From Gordonia liuliyuniae (GTDB lineage Bacteria; Actinomycetota; Actinomycetes; Mycobacteriales; Mycobacteriaceae), in contig NZ_JAKKOT010000002.1 in assembly GCF_021739025.1 (NCBI RefSeq), positions 682,001 to 746,000 of the forward strand: 64,000 nucleotides of DNA, given 5' to 3'. The position numbers and the translations under genes are program-made. Each line of letters begins with the position of its first letter. The stretch's first letter is position 1. Shown here piece after piece: positions 16,753-24,892 of the stretch. The notes below the pieces were generated by a model. The model was not told where the DNA came from and did not search any database. It saw nothing but the letters and a program-made list of their open reading frames with translations.

Positions 16753-17951
16753 GCGCGGTCATCGAAGGATCCGTTCTGGTGGTGAACGCCGGCTCGTCGT
16801 CACTCAAATACCAGGTGCTCGACCCGGCGACCGAAGAGGTCATCGCCGACGGTCTCGCCGAACGGATCGGGGAGCAGGGCTCGTCGATCAAGCACTGGTA
16901 TCGCGGCACCGAGGTCCGCCGCGAGGTCGCGCTGCCCGACCACGAGGCGGCGATCGCACTGGTCGTCGAACTGTTCGCTGAGGAGGGCGTGGACGTCGCG
17001 GACTCGGGGCTGGCAGCCGTCGGCCACCGCGTGGTCCACGGCGGCCGCAGCTTCTTCGAGCCGACGTTGATCACCGAGAGGGTGCGTTCGGAGATCGTGC
17101 GGATCTCATCGCTGGCACCCCTGCACAATCCGGCCAACCTGACCGGGATCGACGCGGTGAGCGCGTTGCTTCCCGACGTCCCCGCGGTGGCCGTCTTCGA
17201 CACCGCGTTCTTCAGCCACCTACCTGACGAGACAGCGCATTACGCGCTCGACGCGGAGGTCGCAGCCAAGTATGCGATCCGCCGCTACGGCTTCCACGGG
17301 ACCAGCCACGAGTATGTGTCGCAGCGTGCCGCAGAGTTTCTCGGCCACGCGCCGAGCGACATCAATCAGATCGTGCTGCATCTGGGCAACGGGGCGTCGG
17401 CATCGGCCATCCGCGGCGGGGTCCCGTTCGACACGACAATGGGCATGACACCGCTCGAAGGCCTGGTGATGGGGACGCGCACCGGCGACATCGACGCGGG
17501 CATCGTCTTCCACCTCGCTCGGGTCGCCGACATGTCGATCGAGGACATCGACGTGCTCTTCAACAAGCGCTCCGGACTCAAGGGACTGTGCGGTGAGAAC
17601 GACTTCCGCGCGATCCTCGAACGCATCGACGCCGGCGACGAGGCCGCAACGCAGGCGTACCTCGTCTACCTGAATCGTCTGCGCCGATACATCGGCGCCT
17701 ACATGATCGAGTTGGGTCGAGTCGACGCGATCGTGTTCACGGCGGGCGTCGGGGAGAACGCCGCACCGGTGCGCGCCGCCTCGCTGGCGGGGCTCGAGCG
17801 CTACGGCGTGGTGATCGATTCCGAACGCAATGCGGCCCGGTCCGACGAGCCTCGCCTGATCTCGACCGATGACTCGCCGGTCACGGTGCTGGTGGTGCCG
17901 ACCAACGAAGAACTCGCGATCGCGCGGGCGGCGGTCGCTGTCGCCGGGTGA
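16749..17951 (+). CDS. ackA: acetate kinase
   Basis: A 400-residue acetate kinase that makes ATP and acetate from acetyl phosphate (reversible), completing the Pta-AckA pathway. Motifs: VNAGSSSLKYQ at the N-terminus, HRVVHGG, FDTAFF, GFHGTSHEYVS, HLGNGASASAI, MGMTPLEGLVMGTRTGDID and FTAGVGENAAPVR. The start is the GTG overlapping the pta stop (GTGA). The C-terminus (NEELAIARAAVAVAG) is of normal family length. Confidence 0.96.
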   Translation: MSAVIEGSVLVVNAGSSSLKYQVLDPATEEVIADGLAERIGEQGSSIKHWYRGTEVRREVALPDHEAAIALVVELFAEEGVDVADSGLAAVGHRVVHGGRSFFEPTLITERVRSEIVRISSLAPLHNPANLTGIDAVSALLPDVPAVAVFDTAFFSHLPDETAHYALDAEVAAKYAIRRYGFHGTSHEYVSQRAAEFLGHAPSDINQIVLHLGNGASASAIRGGVPFDTTMGMTPLEGLVMGTRTGDIDAGIVFHLARVADMSIEDIDVLFNKRSGLKGLCGENDFRAILERIDAGDEAATQAYLVYLNRLRRYIGAYMIELGRVDAIVFTAGVGENAAPVRAASLAGLERYGVVIDSERNAARSDEPRLISTDDSPVTVLVVPTNEELAIARAAVAVAG

Positions 17952-17992
17952 CTGCCGTCCTGGTGCTCGGAGATCGACATGAGCGGTCTCCT

Positions 17993-19591
17993 CTACGGAG
18001 TGTCTCGGCTGCGGAAGCCGACGACACCGACGGTGAGAAACCCGACGGTGAACAGGCTGATCCAGATCAAGCCGACCCAGTTCGATGAGTCGACGGCAAC
18101 GTCGGGGACGTGCCGGAACGGGCTGAATCCGAGCGCCCAGTTGGGGAGTTTGAAGCTGGGGCCGAGCAGCGTGAGAACGAAGGAGAGCAGCACGCCGGCC
18201 CACCCAGCGACTCGGGCCTCAGGTCGTGCACCGATCACGGCGACGGAGAACGCGACGACCGTCCACACCGCCGGGATCGTCGCGAGCGACTGGAGGATCA
18301 CGGTGCCGAAGCTCAGACCGAGGTCGGCGAACGAGACGAAGACGCTCATCACCACACCCGCGACGACGACACACACCGCAGGAGTCGCGAGAGCGAGCAG
18401 GATGCTGCTGCGCAGGTATCCGACACGGCTGACCGCCGTCGCCAGCACCGGTTCGGCGCGGTCGCCGAGTTCTTCGGTCCGGAGTCTGTTCATCGTCTGG
18501 ACGCCGGAGATCGAGGCGATAATGCCCGCCAGCCCGAGGATGGTGACCACGAACGCGCTCGTCAGATCGGCCGGCGATGTCGAACCGCCCGCGAAGATCT
18601 CGGTGAGTGCCGGGCTCGATGCCAAGATGTCCTTCACCGACCCGGCGAAGTAGCCGAAGATGACGCCGAGCCCGACGAAAGCGACCGACCAGTAGATCGC
18701 GGTGGAGCGGTTCAACCGGACGGCGAGCCCGAGCGGACTGCGAATCGACCCGCGAGCCGGACCGGGCCGCGCGGCGATCAGACCCTGCCCGAAGTCGCGC
18801 GATCTCTGCAACACGACCGCCAGGGCGATGAGCACGACAGCGAGGAGCACCGAGTAGATCAGCGGCACCCAGTGGTCGCCGCTGGCCGGACGAGTCTCGG
18901 TGACCCAGCCGAGTGGGTTGACCCAGGTCGTCCACGACGGCGCGTCGACCGAATAGAGAAAGCCGCGCAGGACGAACAGGACACCGAGAATCCCGACTGC
19001 GATCGAACTCGCCGTTGGTGCGTCGGCGCCGACCTGCGACGTCACGGCCGCGATACTCGCGAACGTCGCGCCCGTCGCGGTGAACCCGGCGCCCAGGATC
19101 ATCGACGCGCCCCAACCGCCGCCGCACCACGCGGTGACTACTCCGGTCACCGCTCCGGCGACCACGGACATCAGTACGCCCATCGCAACGGCGGTGAGCA
19201 ACCGGGATTGGCGGCCCAGTACGCCGGAGGCGAGAAGTTCGGCCTGGCCCGAATCCTCTTGTCCACGACTGGCTCCGACGACGATGAAGATTGCGCCGAG
19301 TGCGACGGCGAAGCCGCCGAGCGCCAAGCTTCGCCACGCGTTGAACCCGTCGACGGTACCCAGGTCGAACGCGGGACCGAAGATGAGACCGAGAGCGGGA
19401 TTGGAACCGATGGTCGCCGCGAACGACATCCGTTCGGGCACGTCGGGGAACAGAAGCGGGTAGATGACGACCGACGACACCGAGAGTGCGATCGGGATCA
19501 GAATCCACGGTGCGAAGGTGCGCGCCTCGTGCCGGACCGACGCACGCAGGAGAGGCCCGATGCCTGCGATGTCAGCGGACAGTGCCATCAC
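17993..19591 (-). CDS. ABC exporter permease, tetronasin-resistance type
   Basis: A 532-residue membrane protein with about 12 hydrophobic helices in two similar halves, the layout of single-chain permeases such as those for tetronasin-type antibiotic export. It is the second gene of an operon with the ATPase upstream. The start is GTG 19591 (GTGA overlap with the ATPase stop) or the adjacent ATG 19588. The exported compound is unknown. It converges on ackA with about 40 bp between stops and no obvious terminator. Confidence 0.82.
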   Translation of the reverse strand: MMALSADIAGIGPLLRASVRHEARTFAPWILIPIALSVSSVVIYPLLFPDVPERMSFAATIGSNPALGLIFGPAFDLGTVDGFNAWRSLALGGFAVALGAIFIVVGASRGQEDSGQAELLASGVLGRQSRLLTAVAMGVLMSVVAGAVTGVVTAWCGGGWGASMILGAGFTATGATFASIAAVTSQVGADAPTASSIAVGILGVLFVLRGFLYSVDAPSWTTWVNPLGWVTETRPASGDHWVPLIYSVLLAVVLIALAVVLQRSRDFGQGLIAARPGPARGSIRSPLGLAVRLNRSTAIYWSVAFVGLGVIFGYFAGSVKDILASSPALTEIFAGGSTSPADLTSAFVVTILGLAGIIASISGVQTMNRLRTEELGDRAEPVLATAVSRVGYLRSSILLALATPAVCVVVAGVVMSVFVSFADLGLSFGTVILQSLATIPAVWTVVAFSVAVIGARPEARVAGWAGVLLSFVLTLLGPSFKLPNWALGFSPFRHVPDVAVDSSNWVGLIWISLFTVGFLTVGVVGFRSRDTP

Positions 19592-20499
19592 CGGTGTCCG
19601 GTCGAGGCGTCGTCGTTCTCGTACATGCGCAGGAACAAGCTCTCCAACGACGGCGGCGCGACCTCGAGCGACGTGAAGCCGAACGGGGTGAGTGCGGCCA
19701 TCGCGTCGTCGACCCGGTCGGTGTCGACGGTCGCGGTGAGACGGTTGCCGTCGAAGGCGGCATCGTGCAGAACCGACAGCCGGTCGTGCGATGGCACAGT
19801 CCTCAGCGTCGCGTGGATCGTCGTCCTGGCGTGACCGCGCAGTTCGTCGATCGTGCCGGTCGCGACGATCTCACCTTCACGGATGATGCTCAGCTCGTCC
19901 GCGAGCGTCTCGACTTCGCTCATGATGTGGCTGCTCAAAAGTACGGTCACCCCACGATCGACGGACTCCGCGACGACCTTCTGGAACACGTTCTCCATCA
20001 ACGGGTCCAAGCCACTCGTCGGCTCGTCGAGGATCAGCAGCTCGACGTCGGAGGCGAGTGCGGCGACAATCGCGACCTTCTGTCGGTTGCCCTTCGAGTA
20101 CTGTCGGCCCCGCTTGGTCGAATCGAGTTCGAAGCGTTCGATGAGGTCGGCGCGACGCGACTCGTCAAGGCCGCCGCGCAGCGAGCCGAGGAGGTCGATG
20201 GCCTCGCCACCGGACATCCCGGGCCACAGGGACACGTCGCCGGGCACGTAGGCGAGCCGTGAATGCAGATCCACGGCATCGGTCCAGGGGTCGCCGTCGA
20301 AAAGACGGACTCGGCCGGCATTCGCTTTGAGGAGCCCGAGAAGAACGCGGATCGTCGTCGACTTGCCTGCGCCGTTAGGACCGAGGAAGCCGTGGACCGT
20401 TCCGCGCGACACGCTGAGATCGACGCCGCGCAGCGCCTCGAACTTCCCGAAGGCCTTTCGGAGCCCGCGTATGTCGATGACCAGGTCGGTGTCTGTCAT
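19588..20499 (-). CDS. ABC exporter ATP-binding protein
   Basis: A 303-residue ABC ATPase with Walker A GPNGAGKST near residue 41, the signature stretch YSKGNRQKVAI in place of a canonical LSGGQ, Walker B LLILDEPTSGLDP, and a switch His in SSHIMSE. A C-terminal extension of about 80 residues (DRLSVLHDAAFDGN onward) is typical of drug-export ATPases with a DUF4162-like tail. The ATG is preceded by GGAGG. It forms the energising half of the exporter encoded with the following permease. Confidence 0.9.
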   Translation of the reverse strand: MTDTDLVIDIRGLRKAFGKFEALRGVDLSVSRGTVHGFLGPNGAGKSTTIRVLLGLLKANAGRVRLFDGDPWTDAVDLHSRLAYVPGDVSLWPGMSGGEAIDLLGSLRGGLDESRRADLIERFELDSTKRGRQYSKGNRQKVAIVAALASDVELLILDEPTSGLDPLMENVFQKVVAESVDRGVTVLLSSHIMSEVETLADELSIIREGEIVATGTIDELRGHARTTIHATLRTVPSHDRLSVLHDAAFDGNRLTATVDTDRVDDAMAALTPFGFTSLEVAPPSLESLFLRMYENDDASTGHR

Positions 20500-20631
20500 G
20501 CCGCCTCCAGAATGTAGGGGTACGACCGACGCTATTCCACAGCCCGTCGGCACTGGCTAGGAATGGTCCGTTCGCGGCGACGATCGCAGATCGCTGGGTT
20601 GACCGGGCCAGCGGCCGATATGCTTTGCGTC

Positions 20632-21813
20632 GTGCCTGACGACTCTCGGTCCTTCGACGAACGTCGCAGTCTGACCAGTAGCGAGGAGGACGCCGCCAAG
20701 GTCGCTCCCGCCGTCCGGGCCACCGCCGCGTGGACCTGGCGACTGCTCATCATCGGGGCAGGAGTCGTAGCCCTGGCATGGCTGTTCCGCCGGTTCGAGG
20801 ACGTCCTGTTCCCGACGGCGCTCGCCCTGCTGCTCACGGCCATGCTGCGCCCAGGGGTGGAGTGGGCCACCGGCAAGCGAGTGCCGAGGGTCGTCGCTGT
20901 TCTGACGGCGGTGACCGCCACATTAGTGGTCGTCATCGGGCTGGTCGCGTTCGCCGTTCAACAGGGTGTGGCGTCCGGCTCCGAACTGGTCTCCGAGTTC
21001 ACCGACACGGTGAACGACGCACGGAAGTGGTTGACCGACAGCGATCTGCCCATCAGCGACGACACGATCAGCTCCATATCGACAGACCTGATCCACTGGG
21101 CCAAGACCAACGAGGCGACGCTGGCGTCCGGCGCCCTCGGGACCGCCGAGTTCGCCGTCCGCATCGGCAGCGGCGCGCTGCTGACCGTCTTCCTGGTGAT
21201 CTTCTTCCTGTACGACGGCCACCGCCTCTGGCGCTACGTCACCAGACTCGTGCCCGAAAGTAGTCGCCACCGGGTTCGGGGTGCGAGTGCCGCAGGATTC
21301 CGGACACTCGAGTCGTACGTTCGTGCCACAGTGATCGTCGCCGCCATCGACGCGACGGTGATCGGCATCGGACTGGCGCTCCTCGGCGTTCCGCTCGCGT
21401 TGCCGCTGGTCCTGATCATCTTCCTCGGCTCGTTCATCCCGATAGTCGGTTCGTTCGTGTCGGGCACACTCGCCGTCGTCGTCACGTTGACGACGCAGGG
21501 ACTACTCAACGCCGTGATCGTCCTCGCCATCCTGGTGTTCGTGATGGCGTTCGAAAGTCACATCCTGCAGCCGTTCGTCCTCGGACGTTCGGTGCGACTA
21601 CACCCCGTCGCCGTGATTCTGGCGATCGCGCTCGGGCTCCTGCTGGCCGGTATCGTCGGCGGTCTCCTCGCCGTACCTCTCGTCGCCTTCCTCGACACCG
21701 CGTTCACCTGGAACCCGGACAAGAAGATCGCACCGCCCGAAGAGAGCCGCTTCTCCAAGTGGCTACGCAGAAAGTTCGGCCCACAACGTCGGGAGGACGC
21801 GCCGACTCTGTGA
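20632..21813 (+). CDS. AI-2E family transporter
   Basis: A 393-residue membrane protein of the AI-2E (TqsA/PerM) family: two N-terminal helices, a soluble segment around residues 100-165, then about six C-terminal helices including LGVPLALPLVLIIFLGSFIP and the signature HILQPFVLGRSVRLHPV. Substrates in actinobacteria are unknown; the autoinducer link is from E. coli TqsA only. GTG 20632 was chosen because TATGCT (20619-20624) is 7 nt upstream. The frame extends further up to 20563. Confidence 0.85.
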   Translation: MPDDSRSFDERRSLTSSEEDAAKVAPAVRATAAWTWRLLIIGAGVVALAWLFRRFEDVLFPTALALLLTAMLRPGVEWATGKRVPRVVAVLTAVTATLVVVIGLVAFAVQQGVASGSELVSEFTDTVNDARKWLTDSDLPISDDTISSISTDLIHWAKTNEATLASGALGTAEFAVRIGSGALLTVFLVIFFLYDGHRLWRYVTRLVPESSRHRVRGASAAGFRTLESYVRATVIVAAIDATVIGIGLALLGVPLALPLVLIIFLGSFIPIVGSFVSGTLAVVVTLTTQGLLNAVIVLAILVFVMAFESHILQPFVLGRSVRLHPVAVILAIALGLLLAGIVGGLLAVPLVAFLDTAFTWNPDKKIAPPEESRFSKWLRRKFGPQRREDAPTL

Positions 21814-21817
21814 TCAG

Positions 21818-22025
21818 GGCGGAGGATAGGGGAACCGTCGCTACGCTCCTCGGCGAATCCACTCTGCTCAATATGCGTCTGGACTCCTACCCTCGTTCCT
21901 CGGGCAGGAGTCCAGACACATGGCGGAGGATAGGGGAACCGTCGCTACGCTCCTCCCGAAATCCACTCTGCTCAATATGTGTCTGGACCCCCACCCTCGT
22001 TCCTCGGGCAGGAGTCCAGACACAT
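21818..22025. repeat. two 104-bp tandem repeats carrying a tRNA-Ser 3' remnant
   Basis: Unit 1 is 21818-21921 and unit 2 is 21922-22025, exactly 104 bp each; a third unit start is the 3' end of the tRNA-Ser gene. Each begins GGCGGAGGATAGGGGA, identical to the tRNA acceptor, CCA and part of the T arm. Unit 1 also has GGCGAATCC as in the tRNA 5' end, so it looks like a tRNA with its middle removed. Each ends in a hairpin: unit 1 has a 12-bp perfect stem (21877-21888 with 21906-21917), and unit 2 has a decayed left arm (8 bp). The spacer 21814-22024 has no gene. Confidence 0.9.
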
Positions 22026-22112
22026 GGCGGAGGATAGGGGATTCGAACCCCTGAGGGCGTTAACCCAACCCGCGTTCCAGGCGAGCGCCATAGGCCACTA
22101 GGCGAATCCTCC
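22025..22112 (-). tRNA. tRNA-Ser (anticodon GGA), CCA encoded
   Basis: Read on the reverse strand, GGAGGAT at the 5' end pairs with ATCCTCC at the 3' end, followed by discriminator G and an encoded CCA (22027-22025). The anticodon loop is CTGGAAC (GGA), there is a long variable arm as expected for class II serine tRNAs, and the T loop is GGGGTTCGAATCCCC. The length is 88 nt including CCA. Two tandem units downstream repeat its 3' end. Confidence 0.95.
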
Positions 22113-22162
22113 AGCACCAAGATGCTAACCGGTGCCGGCTACCGATCACAAAACGGGACCGC

Positions 22163-22168
22163 TACACT
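22163..22168 (+). promoter_or_regulatory. -10 element of ffs
   Basis: TACACT lies 7 nt before the first base of the ffs helix at 22176, in a gap without coding potential. Confidence 0.55.
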
Positions 22169-22173
22169 GGACG

Positions 22174-22264
22174 ACGGATCCCGCGCGGCGTGCATCCTGT
22201 GAACTCCCCCAGGGCCGGAAGGCAGCAAGGGTCAACGGGCTCTCTCGGGTGCGCGGGATCCCCT
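22174..22264 (+). ncRNA. ffs: signal recognition particle 4.5S-type RNA
   Basis: Closing arms GGATCCCGCGC (22176-22186) and GCGCGGGATCC (22251-22261) enclose the conserved SRP apical domain with GGCCGGAAGGCAGCAAGGG (22213-22231), the Ffh-binding site. A short bacterial 4.5S RNA without an Alu domain. It lies between tRNA-Ser and aspC, close to dnaX, as in other Mycobacteriales. The ends are approximate. Confidence 0.93.
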
Positions 22265-22324
22265 TATTTCCAGGTGTTTACAAGTTGCAGCCGGGACTGG
22301 CCGGGACTGCGCGAGAGGTTCACG

Positions 22325-23596
22325 TTGAACTTTCACTCGATGAGTGTCGAAGAACTCCGCAACACCCGAAACGATCTGCAGAAGCGCTACGAGACGTTGT
22401 GCGCCGCAGGTCTGAAGCTGGATCTCACCCGAGGCAAGCCCGGAGCCGACCAACTGGACCTGTCCGCGCCGATGCTGTCCCTGCCGGGCGAGAACTACAC
22501 CAGCCCGAACGGCACCGACTGCCGCAACTACGGCGGCGTCAGCGGCCTCCCCGAGCTCCGTGAGCTCTTCGGTGAACTCTTCGCGACCGGCACCGACCGC
22601 ACGCTCGCTCTCGGCAACGCCAGCCTCCAGGTGATGCACGACATCGTCGTGTTCTCCCTGCTGCACGGCAACGTCGACTCCGCGCGCCCCTGGTCGGCCG
22701 AACCCATCAAGTTCCTGTGCCCGGTCCCCGGCTACGACCGACACTTCGGGATCACCGAGCTGTACGGCATCGAGATGATCAACGTTCCGATGAACCCCAA
22801 CGGCCCCGACGTCGAAGCCTGTGCCGCGCTCCTCGCCGACGACCCGTCGATCAAGGGCATGTGGTTGGTCCCCACCTATTCCAACCCGACCGGCTACACC
22901 GTCACCGACGACGTCGCTCGCCGCCTCCTCGCGCTCGACGCCGCACCCGACTTCCGCATCTTCTGGGACAACGCGTACGCCGTCCACACGCTCGTCGAGA
23001 ACGCGCCCGCACCGCTGCCGATCCTCGATCTCGCGGCCGAAGTCGGCCACCCCGACCGCGTCTACGTGTTCGGCTCCACCAGCAAGATCACCTTCGCCGG
23101 TGCAGGCGTCGCCGCGTTCGCGTCGTCGAAAGCCAACCTCGACTGGTACATCGAGCACATCTCGGCGGCCACCATCGGCCCCGACAAGCTCAACCAGCTG
23201 CGCCACCTGCAGTTCCTGGGCGACGCCGACGGCGTCCGTGCCCACATGGCGCGTCACCGCGACATCATCGCGCCCAAGTTCCAGCTCGTCCTCGACATCC
23301 TCGACGACCGCCTCGGTGACGCGAAGATCGCATCCTGGACGACGCCGGAAGGCGGCTACTTCATCAGTCTCGACGTGGTCGACGGCACCGCGGCCCGCAC
23401 CATCGAGCTGGCCAAGAACGCCGGGATCGCGCTCACCGCAGCCGGATCGGCCTTCCCGTACAAGACGGACCCGCACGATCGGAACATCCGCATCGCGCCG
23501 ACCTTCCCGACCACCGACGAACTGCGTACAGCGATGGACGGGGTCGCGACCTGCGCTCTGCTGAGCGCGACCGAGGTTCTCCTCGACTCAGCGTAG
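22325..23596 (+). CDS. aspC: aspartate aminotransferase, Rv3722c type
   Basis: A 423-residue PLP-dependent class I aminotransferase that transfers the amino group between aspartate or glutamate and their 2-oxo acids. Landmarks: LDLTRGKPGADQLDLS near the N-terminus, NYGGVSGLPELRELF, FLCPVPGYDRHF, FWDNAYAVHTL, the PLP lysine in STSKITFAGAG and RIAPTFP at the end. It matches M. tuberculosis Rv3722c, described as its main aspartate aminotransferase. The TTG at 22325 was chosen because AGAGG is 6 nt before it and NFHSMSVEEL aligns with the homologue's start; ATG 22340 is the alternative. Confidence 0.9.
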   Translation: MNFHSMSVEELRNTRNDLQKRYETLCAAGLKLDLTRGKPGADQLDLSAPMLSLPGENYTSPNGTDCRNYGGVSGLPELRELFGELFATGTDRTLALGNASLQVMHDIVVFSLLHGNVDSARPWSAEPIKFLCPVPGYDRHFGITELYGIEMINVPMNPNGPDVEACAALLADDPSIKGMWLVPTYSNPTGYTVTDDVARRLLALDAAPDFRIFWDNAYAVHTLVENAPAPLPILDLAAEVGHPDRVYVFGSTSKITFAGAGVAAFASSKANLDWYIEHISAATIGPDKLNQLRHLQFLGDADGVRAHMARHRDIIAPKFQLVLDILDDRLGDAKIASWTTPEGGYFISLDVVDGTAARTIELAKNAGIALTAAGSAFPYKTDPHDRNIRIAPTFPTTDELRTAMDGVATCALLSATEVLLDSA

Positions 23597-23605
23597 GCGG
23601 ACCAT

Positions 23606-24883
23606 GTGAAGCTCGAACGGTCCACGCCCGCGCTCATCGGGTTCGTGGTCGCGGGGGCGCTGTCGCTGTGGCTGCAGTACCTGATCGTCCCCTACAGCAC
23701 CCCGTACTGGGGCCTCTTCGACAACTTCCTCGACCTCGACGTCTACCGGGCCGGAGCACAGGTCGTCCTCGACGGCGGCGACCTGTACGACGCGAAACTC
23801 CTCGGCCGGATGGACTTCACCTACGCACCGTTCTCGATGGTGCTGTTCATCCCGGTCGCACTGATGTCCGCGCCGATCGCACACGCGGTGTGGTCGATCG
23901 GGATCTTCGTCGCGCTCTACCTGGTGATCGTCGTCGGATTCCGCAGCCTCGGCCACACGACGACGTGGCGGCTCCGCGCGATCGCGGTATCGCTCGTCGC
24001 CGCGTCGGCCCTCCTGGAACCCATCCGATCGACTATCTGGTTCGGACAGATCAACGTCTTCCTGATGCTGCTGATCGTCGCCGACCTCGTCCGGCCGGAA
24101 GGGAGCCGACTGCGGGGAGTCGGTGCAGGCCTCGCCGCAGGCATCAAACTGACGCCGATGCTGTTCGTCGTCTACTACGCGGCGCTCCGGCAGTGGAAGA
24201 CAGCGGTCGGCGTCGTCGCCGGATTCCTCGGCTCCGTGGTGTTCGGCTTTCTCGTGATGCCGCGTGCGTCATCGCGGTTCTGGTCCGACACGCTCTTCGA
24301 CTCCAATCGGGTGTCGTCACCGCACACCGTCGGCAACCAGTCGGTCCGCGGCGCGATCGCCAACATAGCCGGGACCGACCACCCGAGCACCGTCGTGTGG
24401 ATCGTGCTGGCGACGGCGGTCCTCGCACTCGTCATGGCGGCCGCCGTCCTGGCACACCGCCGTGGCCAGGAACTGCTCGCGATCACGCTCGTCGGGATGG
24501 CCTCGTGCGCGGTGTCGCCGGTCGCCTGGGGCCACCACTGGGTGTGGATCGTGCCGCTGCTCGTCGTCGCCGTCCACCATGTGATCGACGGCGCGAGCCG
24601 GTGGCGTCGCGGGCTCGTCGCGCTGTTGACGGTCCTCGGCCTCCTCGCGACCGTCGCGTGGACGACGCACCTGGCCTACCCGATCTGGTACGTCAACCGC
24701 AGCGTCGAAGAGGCCTACCTGACCGGGCTGTTCTTCAAACACAACGCCGACATCATCGGCTGGTTCTCGGTGCAGCCGTACAACGTGCTCCTCGTGGTCG
24801 TCGCGATCGTCACGATCGGCTTCTGTCTGCGCCCGCCCGCGACCATCGATCCGCCCGTCACCGCTGTCGGTGACCGCCGGTAG
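23606..24883 (+). CDS. GT87-type polyprenol-phosphomannose mannosyltransferase (DUF2029)
   Basis: A 425-residue membrane protein with about 10-12 helices and an N-terminal extracytoplasmic loop holding DLDVYRAGAQVVLDGGDLYD, in which the conserved Asp pair of GT87 / GT-C enzymes is seen. Family members (PimE, Rv2181) add alpha-1,2-mannose from polyprenyl phosphomannose to PIM, LM or LAM at the cell surface. AGIKLTPMLFVVYY and WGHHWVWIVPLL are further family motifs. The GTG lies 10 bp after the aspC stop, so co-transcription is likely. The exact acceptor is unknown. Confidence 0.85.
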   Translation: MKLERSTPALIGFVVAGALSLWLQYLIVPYSTPYWGLFDNFLDLDVYRAGAQVVLDGGDLYDAKLLGRMDFTYAPFSMVLFIPVALMSAPIAHAVWSIGIFVALYLVIVVGFRSLGHTTTWRLRAIAVSLVAASALLEPIRSTIWFGQINVFLMLLIVADLVRPEGSRLRGVGAGLAAGIKLTPMLFVVYYAALRQWKTAVGVVAGFLGSVVFGFLVMPRASSRFWSDTLFDSNRVSSPHTVGNQSVRGAIANIAGTDHPSTVVWIVLATAVLALVMAAAVLAHRRGQELLAITLVGMASCAVSPVAWGHHWVWIVPLLVVAVHHVIDGASRWRRGLVALLTVLGLLATVAWTTHLAYPIWYVNRSVEEAYLTGLFFKHNADIIGWFSVQPYNVLLVVVAIVTIGFCLRPPATIDPPVTAVGDRR

Positions 24884-24886
24884 TGT
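24881..24886 (+). promoter_or_regulatory. -10 element of dnaX
   Basis: TAGTGT lies 6 nt before GTG 24893, giving a leaderless dnaX transcript that starts inside the short gap after the mannosyltransferase gene. Confidence 0.5.
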
Positions 24887-24892
24887 GCACGT

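Noticed and set aside
21818..22024. Additional tRNA genes in the 104-bp repeats
   Set aside because: The units keep the 3' acceptor and CCA but lack the D arm, the anticodon arm and most of the T arm, so they cannot fold as functional tRNAs.
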